This document shows, one piece after another, positions 1 to 11,585 of a stretch of 64,000 bases of DNA; position 1 is the stretch's first letter, and every line of letters starts with the position of its first letter. This DNA is from Bacteroidales bacterium. Its GTDB lineage: Bacteria > Bacteroidota > Bacteroidia > Bacteroidales > F082. The position numbers and the translations under genes were made by a program. Where the stretch lies: assembly GCA_016282015.1 (NCBI GenBank), contig JAEEJS010000064.1:1-64000 (forward strand), in the 5' to 3' direction. The notes below the pieces were generated by a model. That model was not told the DNA's origin and made no database searches. It saw only the letters and a list, made by a program, of their open reading frames with translations.

Positions 1-886
1 CCTGCTCGGCTTCCTCACCGAGGGCGCTGCCGGCAAGCACCACAGCGCCGGTCGAGTCGACTGTGCCTCCGATGAGCGCACCGCCCATCATCTGGTTCAT
101 GCCTGCCCAACGGATGATCATAGGCTCAAACACCATCATCAAAATAGTGAAGATAATGGAGATTGAGATTGCCAACGAGAGGTCTTCTTTCTTAGCCTTT
201 GCGGCGGCTCCTGTGGCGATGGCGGCCGATGTTCCGCACACCGAAGTGGCTGAAGCCAATGTGATAACCAAAGGTTTGTTGTCGATTTTCAACACCTTGG
301 TGCCAAACCACCACATGAAGATGATGACGATAGGAGTCACAATCCAAGCGATGCCGAGACCGTAACCGGCAAATTTATAGATGTTGCTGAACAATACCGA
401 AAATCCCATTATGACCAAACCGGTCTTGATGTAAAACTCAGTGCGTATTGCCGGTTTCAGCCATTCAGGCGTGCCGACGGTGTTGGAAATCAACAATCCG
501 ATGAGCAATGCCCAGAATGCCCACTCGAGGTACATCTTGAGTGTAAATTCGGCGCTTATCATCCTGACAATTATACAGATGACGAATAAAACAAGGTATG
601 CAGGGATGAACTTGCTGAGTTTCTCGCCCTGCAGCTTGATGCCAATGCCGAACAAAACTCCTGTTACTAAGAAGGTACGTAACAACTTAATCCAGAAGGT
701 GCCGTTGCCGAACTGTGAGGCGAGCGATTTCTTCTCTTCTACGTTTTCCCACCAATGCCATGTGCCGAATTTTAAGGCTGAAAAGTCAAACCAACCGGTC
801 AAAACCGACACGCAGGCTATAGCGATGACGATGAAGCCGATCCACACCGCCAACCAGTCTTCTTTTTTCAATAAGTCTTTAGACAT
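1..886 (-). CDS. YeiH-family putative sulfate exporter (C-terminus beyond the window edge)
   Basis: Manual minus-strand translation MSKDLLKKEDWLAVWIGFIVIAIACVSVLTGWF...ATSVCGTSAAIATGAAAKAKKEDLSLAISI...GGTVDSTGAVVLAG; YeiH-like membrane protein; ATG at 886; open at the left edge. Confidence 0.75.
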   Translation of the reverse strand, partial: MSKDLLKKEDWLAVWIGFIVIAIACVSVLTGWFDFSALKFGTWHWWENVEEKKSLASQFGNGTFWIKLLRTFLVTGVLFGIGIKLQGEKLSKFIPAYLVLFVICIIVRMISAEFTLKMYLEWAFWALLIGLLISNTVGTPEWLKPAIRTEFYIKTGLVIMGFSVLFSNIYKFAGYGLGIAWIVTPIVIIFMWWFGTKVLKIDNKPLVITLASATSVCGTSAAIATGAAAKAKKEDLSLAISISIIFTILMMVFEPMIIRWAGMNQMMGGALIGGTVDSTGAVVLAGSALGEEAEQ

Positions 887-903
887 AATATTAATCTTTA
901 AAT

Positions 904-1947
904 TTAGAATTTATAATTTATCATCGCAACAATGCGGTGTGATTCTTTGCCAGCTTCAGGCTTGATATAACTGTAATCAAGCTTCATGTTGAGAAACTTC
1001 CATGGCCAGTAGCTGATGCCGACGCTGTAGGTGTCCTTGGCGCCCTTGTCGATGTCGGTGTCGCCGTTGAAACGGTCATAACGCAACACCGGCATGAGGA
1101 CTTGAGACTTCTCTTTGCCTAATTTGAAGTTGTATCCTGCCACGGCATAGAGACCGTTGCTGTTGTAGTTGCTGATAGTGTCGTTGACACCTGTTTCGCC
1201 TGCCACAAACTCTGAACGGATGATAAGTGACTCGTTTTTAAACTGGAGACCGCCGCTGTAACGGTTGCGAGCACCCTTGGTGTCGTTATTGGTATTGAGG
1301 AACTCTCCGTTATAGATGGAACCGGTGAGGGTGAGCTCCTTGAGCCACGGATGGAACTCGATGCGGCCCGCAATGTCCTTGCGATTGTTGTTGTCAACCA
1401 CGTTGGTGCCGTTGCCGTTGAACACGCCGACAGCATACTCCAAGAGATGGAAGCCCTTGCCGTTGGTCTCCACCTTGAATAGCTTGCCAGATGCCATGAC
1501 ACCGATGTCACGACCGAGTTTGCCAACACCGCAAACATCGTTGTATCCCACAAGCTTGGTTATGACCTCTCCATAGTCGTAAAACTCAAGGTTGACAGGG
1601 TTCATGGCTGTCTCCATAGTGAACGGAATCTTAAATTGACCCGCCTGAATTGCAAAAGCGTCACAGAAAGTGTATTTTAAATATGCGTCGACAAGCATTG
1701 GAGAATTAAGGAAGTCTCCCTGAATCTTGTACGACAACTTTTCGGTGAGATTGCCGTCAATCGACATACGTACACGGCGCATCCTGAATGTGTTTGTAGT
1801 GAGGTCGAAGTCACTGTTGAAATTAGCCTCATACATGCCCTGGACAAATCCTGAAATCTTCGGAGTCCTGTCAACTTTCTCTTGTGCAAAAGCTAACACG
1901 CTGACAAACAGCATAATAGCCAGCAATGTAAATCTTGTTTTTCTCAT
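904..1947 (-). CDS. OprO/OprP-like phosphate-selective porin
   Basis: Signal peptide MRKTRFTLLAIMLFVSVLAFAQ; beta-barrel porin pattern ending in aromatic (NYKF); start trimmed to internal Met. Confidence 0.7.
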   Translation of the reverse strand: MRKTRFTLLAIMLFVSVLAFAQEKVDRTPKISGFVQGMYEANFNSDFDLTTNTFRMRRVRMSIDGNLTEKLSYKIQGDFLNSPMLVDAYLKYTFCDAFAIQAGQFKIPFTMETAMNPVNLEFYDYGEVITKLVGYNDVCGVGKLGRDIGVMASGKLFKVETNGKGFHLLEYAVGVFNGNGTNVVDNNNRKDIAGRIEFHPWLKELTLTGSIYNGEFLNTNNDTKGARNRYSGGLQFKNESLIIRSEFVAGETGVNDTISNYNSNGLYAVAGYNFKLGKEKSQVLMPVLRYDRFNGDTDIDKGAKDTYSVGISYWPWKFLNMKLDYSYIKPEAGKESHRIVAMINYKF

Positions 1948-1986
1948 GTTTAAAGATTTTGTTAATAATTCTTTTCGTTTTCGGTG

Positions 1987-1994
1987 CAAAAATA
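1987..1994 (-). promoter_or_regulatory. Bacteroidetes -7 box (TATTTTTG) upstream of porin 1
   Basis: Minus-strand TAnnTTTG match about 40 bp upstream of the ATG. Confidence 0.5.
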
Positions 1995-2066
1995 CAAAAA
2001 AAGTAAAAGCTTTTACTATTTTTAAAAAAAATTTCCCCCGTAGGAGAATTTTCCATGAAAACCCTA

Positions 2067-3092
2067 TTAAAATCTATAGTTTAAAATTGCTACGATATGA
2101 TGATCTTCCTCGCTGTTACTCCAATTTATATATTGATAGTCGAGCTTAAAATTAAATTGTGGTATCGGCAAATAATAAATACCGGCGGTATAATAGTTTA
2201 CGGCATCTTCATTAAAAGCTGTGCCTGCACCAACGCGGTCGTAACGCAATACAGGCATGATTTTCTGTTTGCCTTTGCAGATTTTGAACCAATATCCGGC
2301 CACTGCGTAAAAACTGTAGTTTTTCACATGAGATGAATATTGAATCTCTTTTCCTGTTTCAGCACCGATATATTCCGAGCGGATGACTAATCTGTCGTTT
2401 TTGAACTGGGCGCCAATACTCCAACGGTTGAACACACCTTTATTAATAGTGTCGCAATAATAGTTGCCGTTACGAATTGAACCTGATAATGTCAGACTTT
2501 TTATCGGATGGAAATCCAGACGGCCGACGAAAATCTTATTATTGTTGTTGTCAATATTATTTATGCCGTTGCCGTTAAAGATACCGGCTTTATATTCAAT
2601 GACATTGTTTGCCAGTTTTCCGCTTGCCATCACACCTATATCGCAACCGAGAGCACCGAGGGGGGAGATATAGCTGAATTCATATCCCACAAGCTCTTTG
2701 ATGGCTGAGCCATAGTCGAAAATCTCGCAGCCGAATGCCGGGTTCAGATCGTTTTCGATTGTGAAAGGCGTCTTGAACTGTCCTGCCTGTATAGCAAAGG
2801 CATCGCAGAAATCATATTTGACGATTGCGTTTACCAGCATGGGTTGCCTCACGAAATCGCCGCTTATCATCCAAGTGAGTTTCTCGGTCAGATTACCCGA
2901 AAGACTCAGGCAAACACGATGGAAACGAAACGAGTCGTTCATCAGTTTGAAATCATTGTCGAAGTTCGCATCGAAACGAAACTGTGCGAAGCCGGAGACC
3001 TTCGGAATCCAGTTGTTCTTTTTCTCTTGTGCGAAAGCTAATACGCTGATACACAGCATAATGACTACTAATGAAAATTTTGTTTTTTTCAT
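2067..3092 (-). CDS. OprO/OprP-like porin, tandem paralog of 904..1947
   Basis: Same signal peptide and block structure (KVSGFAQFRFDANFDNDF..., AIQAGQFKTPFTIE, GCDIGVMASGKL) as the neighbouring porin. Confidence 0.7.
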   Translation of the reverse strand: MKKTKFSLVVIMLCISVLAFAQEKKNNWIPKVSGFAQFRFDANFDNDFKLMNDSFRFHRVCLSLSGNLTEKLTWMISGDFVRQPMLVNAIVKYDFCDAFAIQAGQFKTPFTIENDLNPAFGCEIFDYGSAIKELVGYEFSYISPLGALGCDIGVMASGKLANNVIEYKAGIFNGNGINNIDNNNNKIFVGRLDFHPIKSLTLSGSIRNGNYYCDTINKGVFNRWSIGAQFKNDRLVIRSEYIGAETGKEIQYSSHVKNYSFYAVAGYWFKICKGKQKIMPVLRYDRVGAGTAFNEDAVNYYTAGIYYLPIPQFNFKLDYQYINWSNSEEDHHIVAILNYRF

Positions 3093-3132
3093 TCTTTAAT
3101 TATCTTGTTAAGAATACATTTCGTTTTCGGCG

Positions 3133-3140
3133 ACAAAAAT
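3133..3140 (-). promoter_or_regulatory. -7 box (TATTTTTG) upstream of porin 2
   Basis: Minus-strand TAnnTTTG match about 40 bp upstream of the ATG. Confidence 0.5.
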
Positions 3141-3149
3141 ACAAAAAAT

Positions 3150-3178
3150 TGTAGAGACGTCATACTATGGCGTCTCTA
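3150..3178. repeat. Palindrome GTAGAGACG...CGTCTCTAC
   Basis: 9-bp perfect inverted arms; same motif recurs at 39407. Confidence 0.75.
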
Positions 3179-3180
3179 CT

Positions 3181-3218
3181 AACGTCTAAAGACTAAAGAC
3201 TAAGGACTAAAGACTAAT
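3181..3218. repeat. Heptad repeat (TTAGNNN)n, local unit TTAGTCT, at the rubrerythrin stop codon
   Basis: Reverse strand TTAGTCT TTAGTCC TTAGTCT TTAGTCT TTAGACG TTAG. Confidence 0.8.
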
Positions 3219-3753
3219 AATTCTCAGCCTTAATCTGGAAATATGCCTGCGGATGGTTGCATACAGGGCAAATTTGCGGGGCCTTCTTGCCAATCACGAT
3301 GTGACCGCAGTTGGCGCACTGCCACACCATGTCGCCATCGCGTGAGAAGACGATGCCGTCCTCTATGTTCTTCAACAATTTGCGATAACGCTCCTCGTGT
3401 TCTTTCTCAATTTTCGCCACCATCTCGAACAATGCCGCGATTTTGGTGAAACCTTCCTCGCGGGCGGTCTTGGCCATACCGGCGTACATGTCGGTCCACT
3501 CGTAGTTTTCGCCTTCAGCGGCGTCTTTCAAGTTGGTCATTGTATCCGGCACCTCGCCTTCGTGTAAGAGCTTGAACCAGATTTTGGCGTGCTCTCTTTC
3601 GTTGTTAGCCGTCTCTTCAAAGATGTCGGCAATCTGATTGTAACCTTCCTTACGCGCCTTTGATGCGTAGTAGGTGTATTTGTTTCTTGCCTGCGATTCG
3701 CCTGCAAATGCTGCCATCAAATTGGCTTCTGTTTTCGAACCTTTCAATTCCAT
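3214..3753 (-). CDS. rbr: Rubrerythrin
   Basis: Ferritin-like ExxxxE/ExxH motifs plus C-terminal rubredoxin knuckles CANCGH...CPVCNH. Confidence 0.93.
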   Translation of the reverse strand: MELKGSKTEANLMAAFAGESQARNKYTYYASKARKEGYNQIADIFEETANNEREHAKIWFKLLHEGEVPDTMTNLKDAAEGENYEWTDMYAGMAKTAREEGFTKIAALFEMVAKIEKEHEERYRKLLKNIEDGIVFSRDGDMVWQCANCGHIVIGKKAPQICPVCNHPQAYFQIKAENY

Positions 3754-3776
3754 GTTATTATATTTTAAAATGTTAA

Positions 3777-3819
3777 TAATCTAATAGCTAATGGCTAATA
3801 ACTAATGGCTAATGGCTAT
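3777..3819. repeat. Heptad repeat (TTAGNNN)n, local unit TTAGCCA, between atpC and rbr
   Basis: Reverse strand TAGCCAT TAGCCAT TAGTTAT TAGCCAT TAGCTAT. Confidence 0.75.
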
Positions 3820-3822
3820 TTT

Positions 3823-4059
3823 TTATTCCGACAACACCAAAATCACATTATCCTTCACTTCACAAACCCCTCCCTTGATGTCGAAATACTGCAACTTGCC
3901 ATCGGTGCCTTCCATTTTTATGCGACCTGTACCGAGGGCTGCTATCATAGGGGCGTGGTTGTGCAGAATCTCGAACAAGCCGTCGCTGCCCGGCAGCTGC
4001 ACCAGGTTGGCCTCGCCGCTGAAAATCTTCTTTTCGGGTGATGTTATTTCCAACAACAT
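3823..4059 (-). CDS. atpC: F-type ATP synthase epsilon subunit, short form
   Basis: MLLEITSPEKKIFSGEANLVQLPGSDGLFEILHNHAPMIAAL; directly downstream of atpD. Confidence 0.92.
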   Translation of the reverse strand: MLLEITSPEKKIFSGEANLVQLPGSDGLFEILHNHAPMIAALGTGRIKMEGTDGKLQYFDIKGGVCEVKDNVILVLSE

Positions 4060-4062
4060 GGC

Positions 4063-6138
<2,076 letters not shown>

Positions 6139-6142
<4 letters not shown>

Positions 6143-6537
6143 TTCTTCTTGTTCTGATTCATCTTAGCCTCCACGCTGAGTGTGGCGTGAGGCACGGCGC
6201 GCAGACGCTCCTTAGGAATAAGCTTCCCTGTCACGCGGCAGATGCCGTATGTCTTGTTCTCGATGCGGATAAGGGCGTTCTCCAAGTTCTGGATGTACTT
6301 GGCCTGACGCACCGCCAAAGCGCTGTTTTCCTCTTTTGACAACACTGCGGCACCTTCTTCCAAAATCTTGAAGGTAGGGGCGGTGTCGTCGGAATTGTCT
6401 CCGTTGGCTATATTTTCCTGCAATAAGGCCAAATCCTTGCGGGCCTGGGCCAGACGCTCGTTGATCAAAGCCTTGAATTCCTCCAGTTCCTCGTCAGAGT
6501 ATCTGGTCTTCTCTGTATTGTTAACTTCCATACTCAT
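6139..6537 (-). CDS. TraR/DksA-family transcriptional regulator
   Basis: ENKTYGICRVTGKLIPKERLRAVPHATLSVEAK; DksA-like coiled-coil plus degenerate zinc finger. Confidence 0.88.
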
Positions 6538-6542
6538 AATAT

Positions 6543-9500
6543 TTAGTTCTTTCTTATTGCAATCTTGGCGCTGACCTTATCAACCAGCTCCTGTGCCTCC
6601 ACATTGTCGAGCTTGTCGACCATCTCGAGTGTGGCGAGGGTCTCGGAGCAGATGTATTCTCCGAAACGCTCCACCGGCTTCATGATGTCGGCGTTCTTTT
6701 CAATGCTGAGGACTATTTTGTCGGTCACCTCAAGGCCGCTTTCCTTACGCATGTTCTGCACGCGGTTGATGATTTCACGTGCCAGACCTTCCTCAAACAG
6801 CTCCTGGGTGATGGTGATGTCGAGGGCAACTGTCATGTTGTCCTGGGTGGTCACTGTCCAACCCGGGATGTCTTCGGTGGTGATAAGGGCGTCTTCAAGT
6901 ATGAGGTTGACTTCCTGTCCGTCTACTGTGATATTGGCTCCGCCGTTCTTCTCGAAGTTGCGGATGTCCTCCTGGCTCATGCCGTTGAAGTACTTGGTGA
7001 GCTGACCCATCAGCTTGGCGTAGCGGGTCTTCAGAGAGGCGAAGTTAGGTCTGACCTTCTTCACCAGTATGTTGAGCTCACCTGTGAGGTATTCCACCTG
7101 CTTTACGTTCACTTCCGAAAGAATGAGGCCTTCCACCTTCTCAAGCTGCTGCTTCATCTCGTCGCTGAGCACCGGAATCATTATTCTTGACAATGGCTGA
7201 CGCACGCGGATGTTGGCTTTCTTTCTGAGTGAAAGCACCATAGATGCCACCAGCTGTGCCATCTCCATGCGCTCCTCAAGTTTCTTGTCGATGAATTTTT
7301 CGTTTACCTTCGGGAACTTGGTCAGATGCACCGATTCAGCGCTGTCGCGATGTGTCACTGCGTTGAGGTCGCGGTAAAGCTGATCGCTGAAGAACGGAGC
7401 TATAGGCGAGATGAGGCGTGCCAGGGTGTCGAGGCAGGTGTACAGTGTCTGATAGGCCGAGGTCTTGTCGTCAGAGCCGTTGCTCTTCCAGAAACGGCGG
7501 CGTGACAGACGCACGTACCAGTTGCTCAGGTGGGCGTCCACAAAATTGCCTATGGCGCGGCCGGCCTTGGTCGGCTCGTAGCTTTCGTAGTCTTTCTCAA
7601 CCTCGATGATGAGAGAGTTGAGCTCTGAGAGTATCCATCTGTCTATCTCAGGACGTTTCTCGAATGCTATGTCGGCTTCCTTGTACTCGAATCCGTCGAT
7701 GTTGGCGTAGAGGGCGAAGAAAGCGTAGGTGTTGTACAGTGTTCCGAAGAACTTGCGGCGCACGTCGTCCACTCCTTCCTCGTCAAATTTCAGGTTGTCC
7801 CAAGGCTGAGAGTTGGTCATCATGTACCATCTCACAGCGTCGGCACCATATTTTGTGATGGCTCCGAACGGGTCGACGGCATTGCCCAAGCGCTTGGACA
7901 TCTTGTTGCCGTTCTTGTCGAGCACCAAGCCGTTGGAGATGACGTTCTTGTATGCCACCGAGTCGAAGCACATGGTTGCTATGGCGTGCAGGGTGAAGAA
8001 CCAACCGCGTGTCTGGTCGACGCCCTCGGCTATGAAGTCGGCCGGGAAGGTCTTGTCGTTGAGCTGTCCTGGCTTACCCATGTAGTGTATCTGGGCGTAA
8101 GGCATGGCGCCTGAGTCGAACCAAACGTCTATGAGGTCAGGCTCACGGAACATCTTCTTGCCGCTTGCCGAGCACAGAACCACTCCGTCTATGTAAGGAC
8201 GGTGCAGGTCGAACTTTGTGTAATCGTCCGATTTGTACGGGTTGTCCTTCATGAAGCCTGCCTTGACAGATTTCTCGATTTCTTCTCTGAGTTCAGCCAC
8301 GCTGCCTATGCAGATTTCCTCGTTTCCGTCTTCTGTGCGCCAGATTGGGAGAGGGGTGCCCCAGTAACGTGAACGTGAGAGGTTCCAGTCGACCAGGTTC
8401 TCGAGCCAGTTGCCGAAACGTCCGCTGCCGGTTGCCTCAGGCTTCCAGTTGATAGTCTTGTTGAGCTCTATCATACGGTCTTTCAGAGCTGTTGTCTTGA
8501 TGAACCAGCTGTCGAGAGGGTAGTAGAGCACAGGTTTGTCGGTACGCCAGCAGTGAGGATAGTTGTGGGTGTGTTTCTCGCTCTTGAAGAGCTTGCCCTG
8601 TTCCTTCAGCATGATGACGATTTCGACATCGAGTGATATATCTTTGTCTGTCTTAGTCGGGTCGTAGGCGTTCTTCACGAACTTGCCTGCGTATTTTGCA
8701 TATTCCTCAACGTCGACATGTGTCTTAACCCATTCCGGATCGAGGTCTTCGAGTAGGAAGAACTTACCAGTCTTGTCAACCATAGGCTGAGCCTTGCCGT
8801 CCTTGTCGATGAGGTGCAGTGGCGGGATGTTGGTCTGCTTGGCCACGCGGTTATCGTCGGCACCGAAGGTAGGAGCGATGTGGACTATGCCGGTACCGTC
8901 CTCTGTTGTGACGTAATCGCCAGGGATCACACGGAATCCGTCGCCGTCAGGTTTCACCCATGGGATGAGAGGCTCGTAGTCGAGACCTGCCAGGTCCTTG
9001 CCCTTGCAGGTACCCAAAACTTCGTAAGGAAGCTTCTTGTCGCCTACTTTCCAGTCTTCGAACTTCGGCTTTTCTTCTTCTGGCGGGAAGAAAGATGACA
9101 TCAACGGCTTTCCGATGATGATGTAAATCTGCTCGCCGTTGTTCGGGTTGACTGTCTTGACGAGGTTGTACTCTATGCCAGGACCCACTGCCAATGCTGT
9201 GTTTGACGGCAAGGTCCAAGGTGTTGTGGTCCAAGCCACAATCTGTACGTCGTGGAAGTTCACATCGACGCCGAATGGCAGCTTGTCGAACTTACGCTGC
9301 TCGGCTTTCAAGCGGAACATAGCCACGCAGGTGAGATCTTTCACGTCGCGGTAGCAGCCGGGCATGTTCAACTCGTGCGAGCTGAGGCCTGTGCCGGCGG
9401 CCGGTGAATATGGCTGTATGGTGTAGCCCTTGTAGAGCAGACCCTTGTTGTAAAGGTCTTTCAGCAGGAACCACAAAGTCTCAATATATTCGTTGGTGAA

Positions 9501-9956
9501 GGTGATGTAAGGGTTGTTGAGGTCGACCCAGTAGCCCATCTGGCGTGTGAGTTCGTCCCAGCGGTCTTTATATTTCATCACTTCCTCGCGGCAGGCGCGG
9601 TTGTAATCGTCAACGCTGATTTTCTTGCCGATGTCTTCCTTGGTGATGCCGAGTTTCTTCTCAACGCCGAGCTCCACAGGCAGTCCGTGGGTGTCCCAGC
9701 CGGCCTTACGGCTCACATATTTGCCCTTCAAAGTCTGGAAACGGCAGAATGTATCCTTGATGGTACGGGCCATCACATGGTGTATGCCCGGCATGCCGTT
9801 GGCTGAAGGCGGACCCTCGTAAAACACGTAGGCTGTGCCGTTCTTGGTGTTTTCCAAACTCTTTCCAAAAACATTATTCTCTTCCCAATACTTACGGATC
9901 TCATCAGCCACTCCTGTGAGATTCAAAAATTTATATTCGCGATAAGCGTTTTTCAT
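6543..9956 (-). CDS. ileS: Isoleucyl-tRNA synthetase
   Basis: PPSANGMPGIHHVMARTIKD and KMSKR motifs; class I IleRS; start trimmed to MKNAYREYKFLNLTG. Confidence 0.97.
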   Translation of the reverse strand: MKNAYREYKFLNLTGVADEIRKYWEENNVFGKSLENTKNGTAYVFYEGPPSANGMPGIHHVMARTIKDTFCRFQTLKGKYVSRKAGWDTHGLPVELGVEKKLGITKEDIGKKISVDDYNRACREEVMKYKDRWDELTRQMGYWVDLNNPYITFTNEYIETLWFLLKDLYNKGLLYKGYTIQPYSPAAGTGLSSHELNMPGCYRDVKDLTCVAMFRLKAEQRKFDKLPFGVDVNFHDVQIVAWTTTPWTLPSNTALAVGPGIEYNLVKTVNPNNGEQIYIIIGKPLMSSFFPPEEEKPKFEDWKVGDKKLPYEVLGTCKGKDLAGLDYEPLIPWVKPDGDGFRVIPGDYVTTEDGTGIVHIAPTFGADDNRVAKQTNIPPLHLIDKDGKAQPMVDKTGKFFLLEDLDPEWVKTHVDVEEYAKYAGKFVKNAYDPTKTDKDISLDVEIVIMLKEQGKLFKSEKHTHNYPHCWRTDKPVLYYPLDSWFIKTTALKDRMIELNKTINWKPEATGSGRFGNWLENLVDWNLSRSRYWGTPLPIWRTEDGNEEICIGSVAELREEIEKSVKAGFMKDNPYKSDDYTKFDLHRPYIDGVVLCSASGKKMFREPDLIDVWFDSGAMPYAQIHYMGKPGQLNDKTFPADFIAEGVDQTRGWFFTLHAIATMCFDSVAYKNVISNGLVLDKNGNKMSKRLGNAVDPFGAITKYGADAVRWYMMTNSQPWDNLKFDEEGVDDVRRKFFGTLYNTYAFFALYANIDGFEYKEADIAFEKRPEIDRWILSELNSLIIEVEKDYESYEPTKAGRAIGNFVDAHLSNWYVRLSRRRFWKSNGSDDKTSAYQTLYTCLDTLARLISPIAPFFSDQLYRDLNAVTHRDSAESVHLTKFPKVNEKFIDKKLEERMEMAQLVASMVLSLRKKANIRVRQPLSRIMIPVLSDEMKQQLEKVEGLILSEVNVKQVEYLTGELNILVKKVRPNFASLKTRYAKLMGQLTKYFNGMSQEDIRNFEKNGGANITVDGQEVNLILEDALITTEDIPGWTVTTQDNMTVALDITITQELFEEGLAREIINRVQNMRKESGLEVTDKIVLSIEKNADIMKPVERFGEYICSETLATLEMVDKLDNVEAQELVDKVSAKIAIRKN

Positions 9957-9983
9957 ACAAAAAATATTTACCCTAATAAACCG

Positions 9984-9991
9984 CAAAGATA
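9984..9991 (-). promoter_or_regulatory. -7 box (TATCTTTG) for ileS
   Basis: TAnnTTTG on the minus strand, 28 bp upstream of the ileS ATG. Confidence 0.5.
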
Positions 9992-10003
9992 AAAAAAACT
10001 TTT

Positions 10004-10011
10004 TAACTTTG
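10004..10011 (+). promoter_or_regulatory. -7 box (TAACTTTG) for the ROK kinase
   Basis: TAnnTTTG, 40 bp upstream of the ATG; divergent with the ileS box. Confidence 0.5.
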
Positions 10012-10050
10012 CAGCAACATTCTACAATTTGAAATAAAAATTTTACGAAT

Positions 10051-11001
10051 ATGAAGGGCACTTATTCAATTGGAGTTGATATCGGCGGCACAAACACCGA
10101 TATCGGACTGGTTCGCGATGACGGAAAAATCATCGATCAGGCCAATCTACACACTGACGATTACTGGGATGCGGAGCTGTATGTCAGGGACATGGCGCAG
10201 AAAATCACAGGATTGTTACAGAAAAACAAAGTCACCAAAATAGAGGGCATAGGTATAGGCGCTCCTAACGGCAATTACTACACAGGCAGCATAGACCAGG
10301 CCCCGAACCTGAACTTCAAGGGTCAGGTTAAGTTGGCCGAGATGATGAAGCAGTATATTGACGCCAAGGTCGTGGTTTCAAACGACGCCAACGCAGCCGC
10401 CTACGGCGAGATGATTTACGGCGGAGCCAAGGATCTGGACCATTTCATCACCTTCACCCTCGGCACAGGTGTGGGCAGCGGCATAGTCATCGACCGTAAG
10501 CTCATACTGGGCTCAACCAGCACCGCAGGCGAACTGGGCCATTCCATTATCATCATAAACGGAAGAGAGTGCGGATGCGGCAGAAAAGGCTGTCTGGAAA
10601 CTTACACCTCGGCCCGTGGCATACGCCGCACTACCCGCGAACTCATTGAGATGAGTCCGCTTTACGACGGAATTCTGAAAGACATTCCAGCCGAAAGACT
10701 TTCGGCCAAGATGGTAGGCGACGCTGCCAATGCAGGCGACCCTATCGGCAGACAGACTTTTGAAAATGTGGGATATCTGCTCGGCATAGCCATGGCCAAC
10801 GCAGTCACTTTCTCGGCACCTCAGGCCATCTTCCTGATGGGAGGTCCTGTGCATGCCGGCGAAGTGCTGATGAAGCCTCTGCGCAAGTCGTTCGAGGAGC
10901 ATCTGCTCAACATCTATAAAGGTACAGTGGATATAAGGGTTTCGGAGCTTGCCGACAACGAGGTGGCGATTTTAGGCGCCGCGGCCCTCTGCCAAATGTA
11001 A
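10051..11001 (+). CDS. ROK-family sugar kinase (glucokinase-like)
   Basis: IGVDIGGTNTDIGLV, TLGTGVGSGIVI, CGCGRKGCLETY ROK signature. Confidence 0.9.
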   Translation: MKGTYSIGVDIGGTNTDIGLVRDDGKIIDQANLHTDDYWDAELYVRDMAQKITGLLQKNKVTKIEGIGIGAPNGNYYTGSIDQAPNLNFKGQVKLAEMMKQYIDAKVVVSNDANAAAYGEMIYGGAKDLDHFITFTLGTGVGSGIVIDRKLILGSTSTAGELGHSIIIINGRECGCGRKGCLETYTSARGIRRTTRELIEMSPLYDGILKDIPAERLSAKMVGDAANAGDPIGRQTFENVGYLLGIAMANAVTFSAPQAIFLMGGPVHAGEVLMKPLRKSFEEHLLNIYKGTVDIRVSELADNEVAILGAAALCQM

Positions 11002-11011
11002 GGACGTTCGC

Positions 11012-11437
11012 TTACAGATATTGTATAGGCGAAAACGCGAAACAACCAGCCAGTGCGAAAAAAGTCACTGTCAAAAGTGACAATGCGAACACTGGCTTGT
11101 TGTTTTTGAAGTATTTCCTGACGATTAAAGCCATTATCGGTATAGATACCAGGGGTAGGGAAGGCACGAAAAGCCACACCGGATGATTTCTCTTGAAAGT
11201 GACTATCTTCCTTGCCTTTTTCAATTGCTGGGCGGTGATTTTTGTTTTTTTACTCCTGATCAATGTCTTCATGATAAAATCACAAAAGAAATAAGACACC
11301 ACAAAACCTCCCATGGCTCCGCATGCCGTGATGGCAAAGGTGGTGCCAAACGAAAAGCCCGCGGCAAAGCCCATGGCAGGGGCGAAAAATGTCTTAATCA
11401 TAGACACCAGGATGACAGAAAAAACTTTTAAAAACAT
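11012..11437 (-). CDS. Small membrane protein of unknown function
   Basis: 141 aa, several predicted TM segments, Gly-rich N-terminus. Confidence 0.65.
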   Translation of the reverse strand: MFLKVFSVILVSMIKTFFAPAMGFAAGFSFGTTFAITACGAMGGFVVSYFFCDFIMKTLIRSKKTKITAQQLKKARKIVTFKRNHPVWLFVPSLPLVSIPIMALIVRKYFKNNKPVFALSLLTVTFFALAGCFAFSPIQYL

Positions 11438-11459
11438 CTCTACAAAACAATATTTTTAG

Positions 11460-11467
11460 TATTTTTG
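11460..11467 (+). promoter_or_regulatory. -7 box (TATTTTTG) for tRNA-Thr
   Basis: TAnnTTTG about 15 bp upstream of the tRNA. Confidence 0.5.
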
Positions 11468-11481
11468 CAACCTCAAAACAA

Positions 11482-11554
<73 letters not shown>

Positions 11555-11555
11555 C

Positions 11556-11585
11556 AACAGCAGCCGTGAGGCTGCTGTTTTTATT
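11556..11585. terminator. Hairpin AACAGCAGCC-GTGA-GGCTGCTGTT plus T-run, between tRNA-Thr and the convergent capD-like gene
   Basis: 10-bp perfect stem, 4-nt loop, T tract. Confidence 0.8.

Noticed and set aside
9957-10061. N-terminal extension of the IleRS ORF (MPFIFVKFLF...)
   Set aside because: Extension crosses the divergent promoter region and the ROK start; canonical IleRS begins at MKNAYREYKF.
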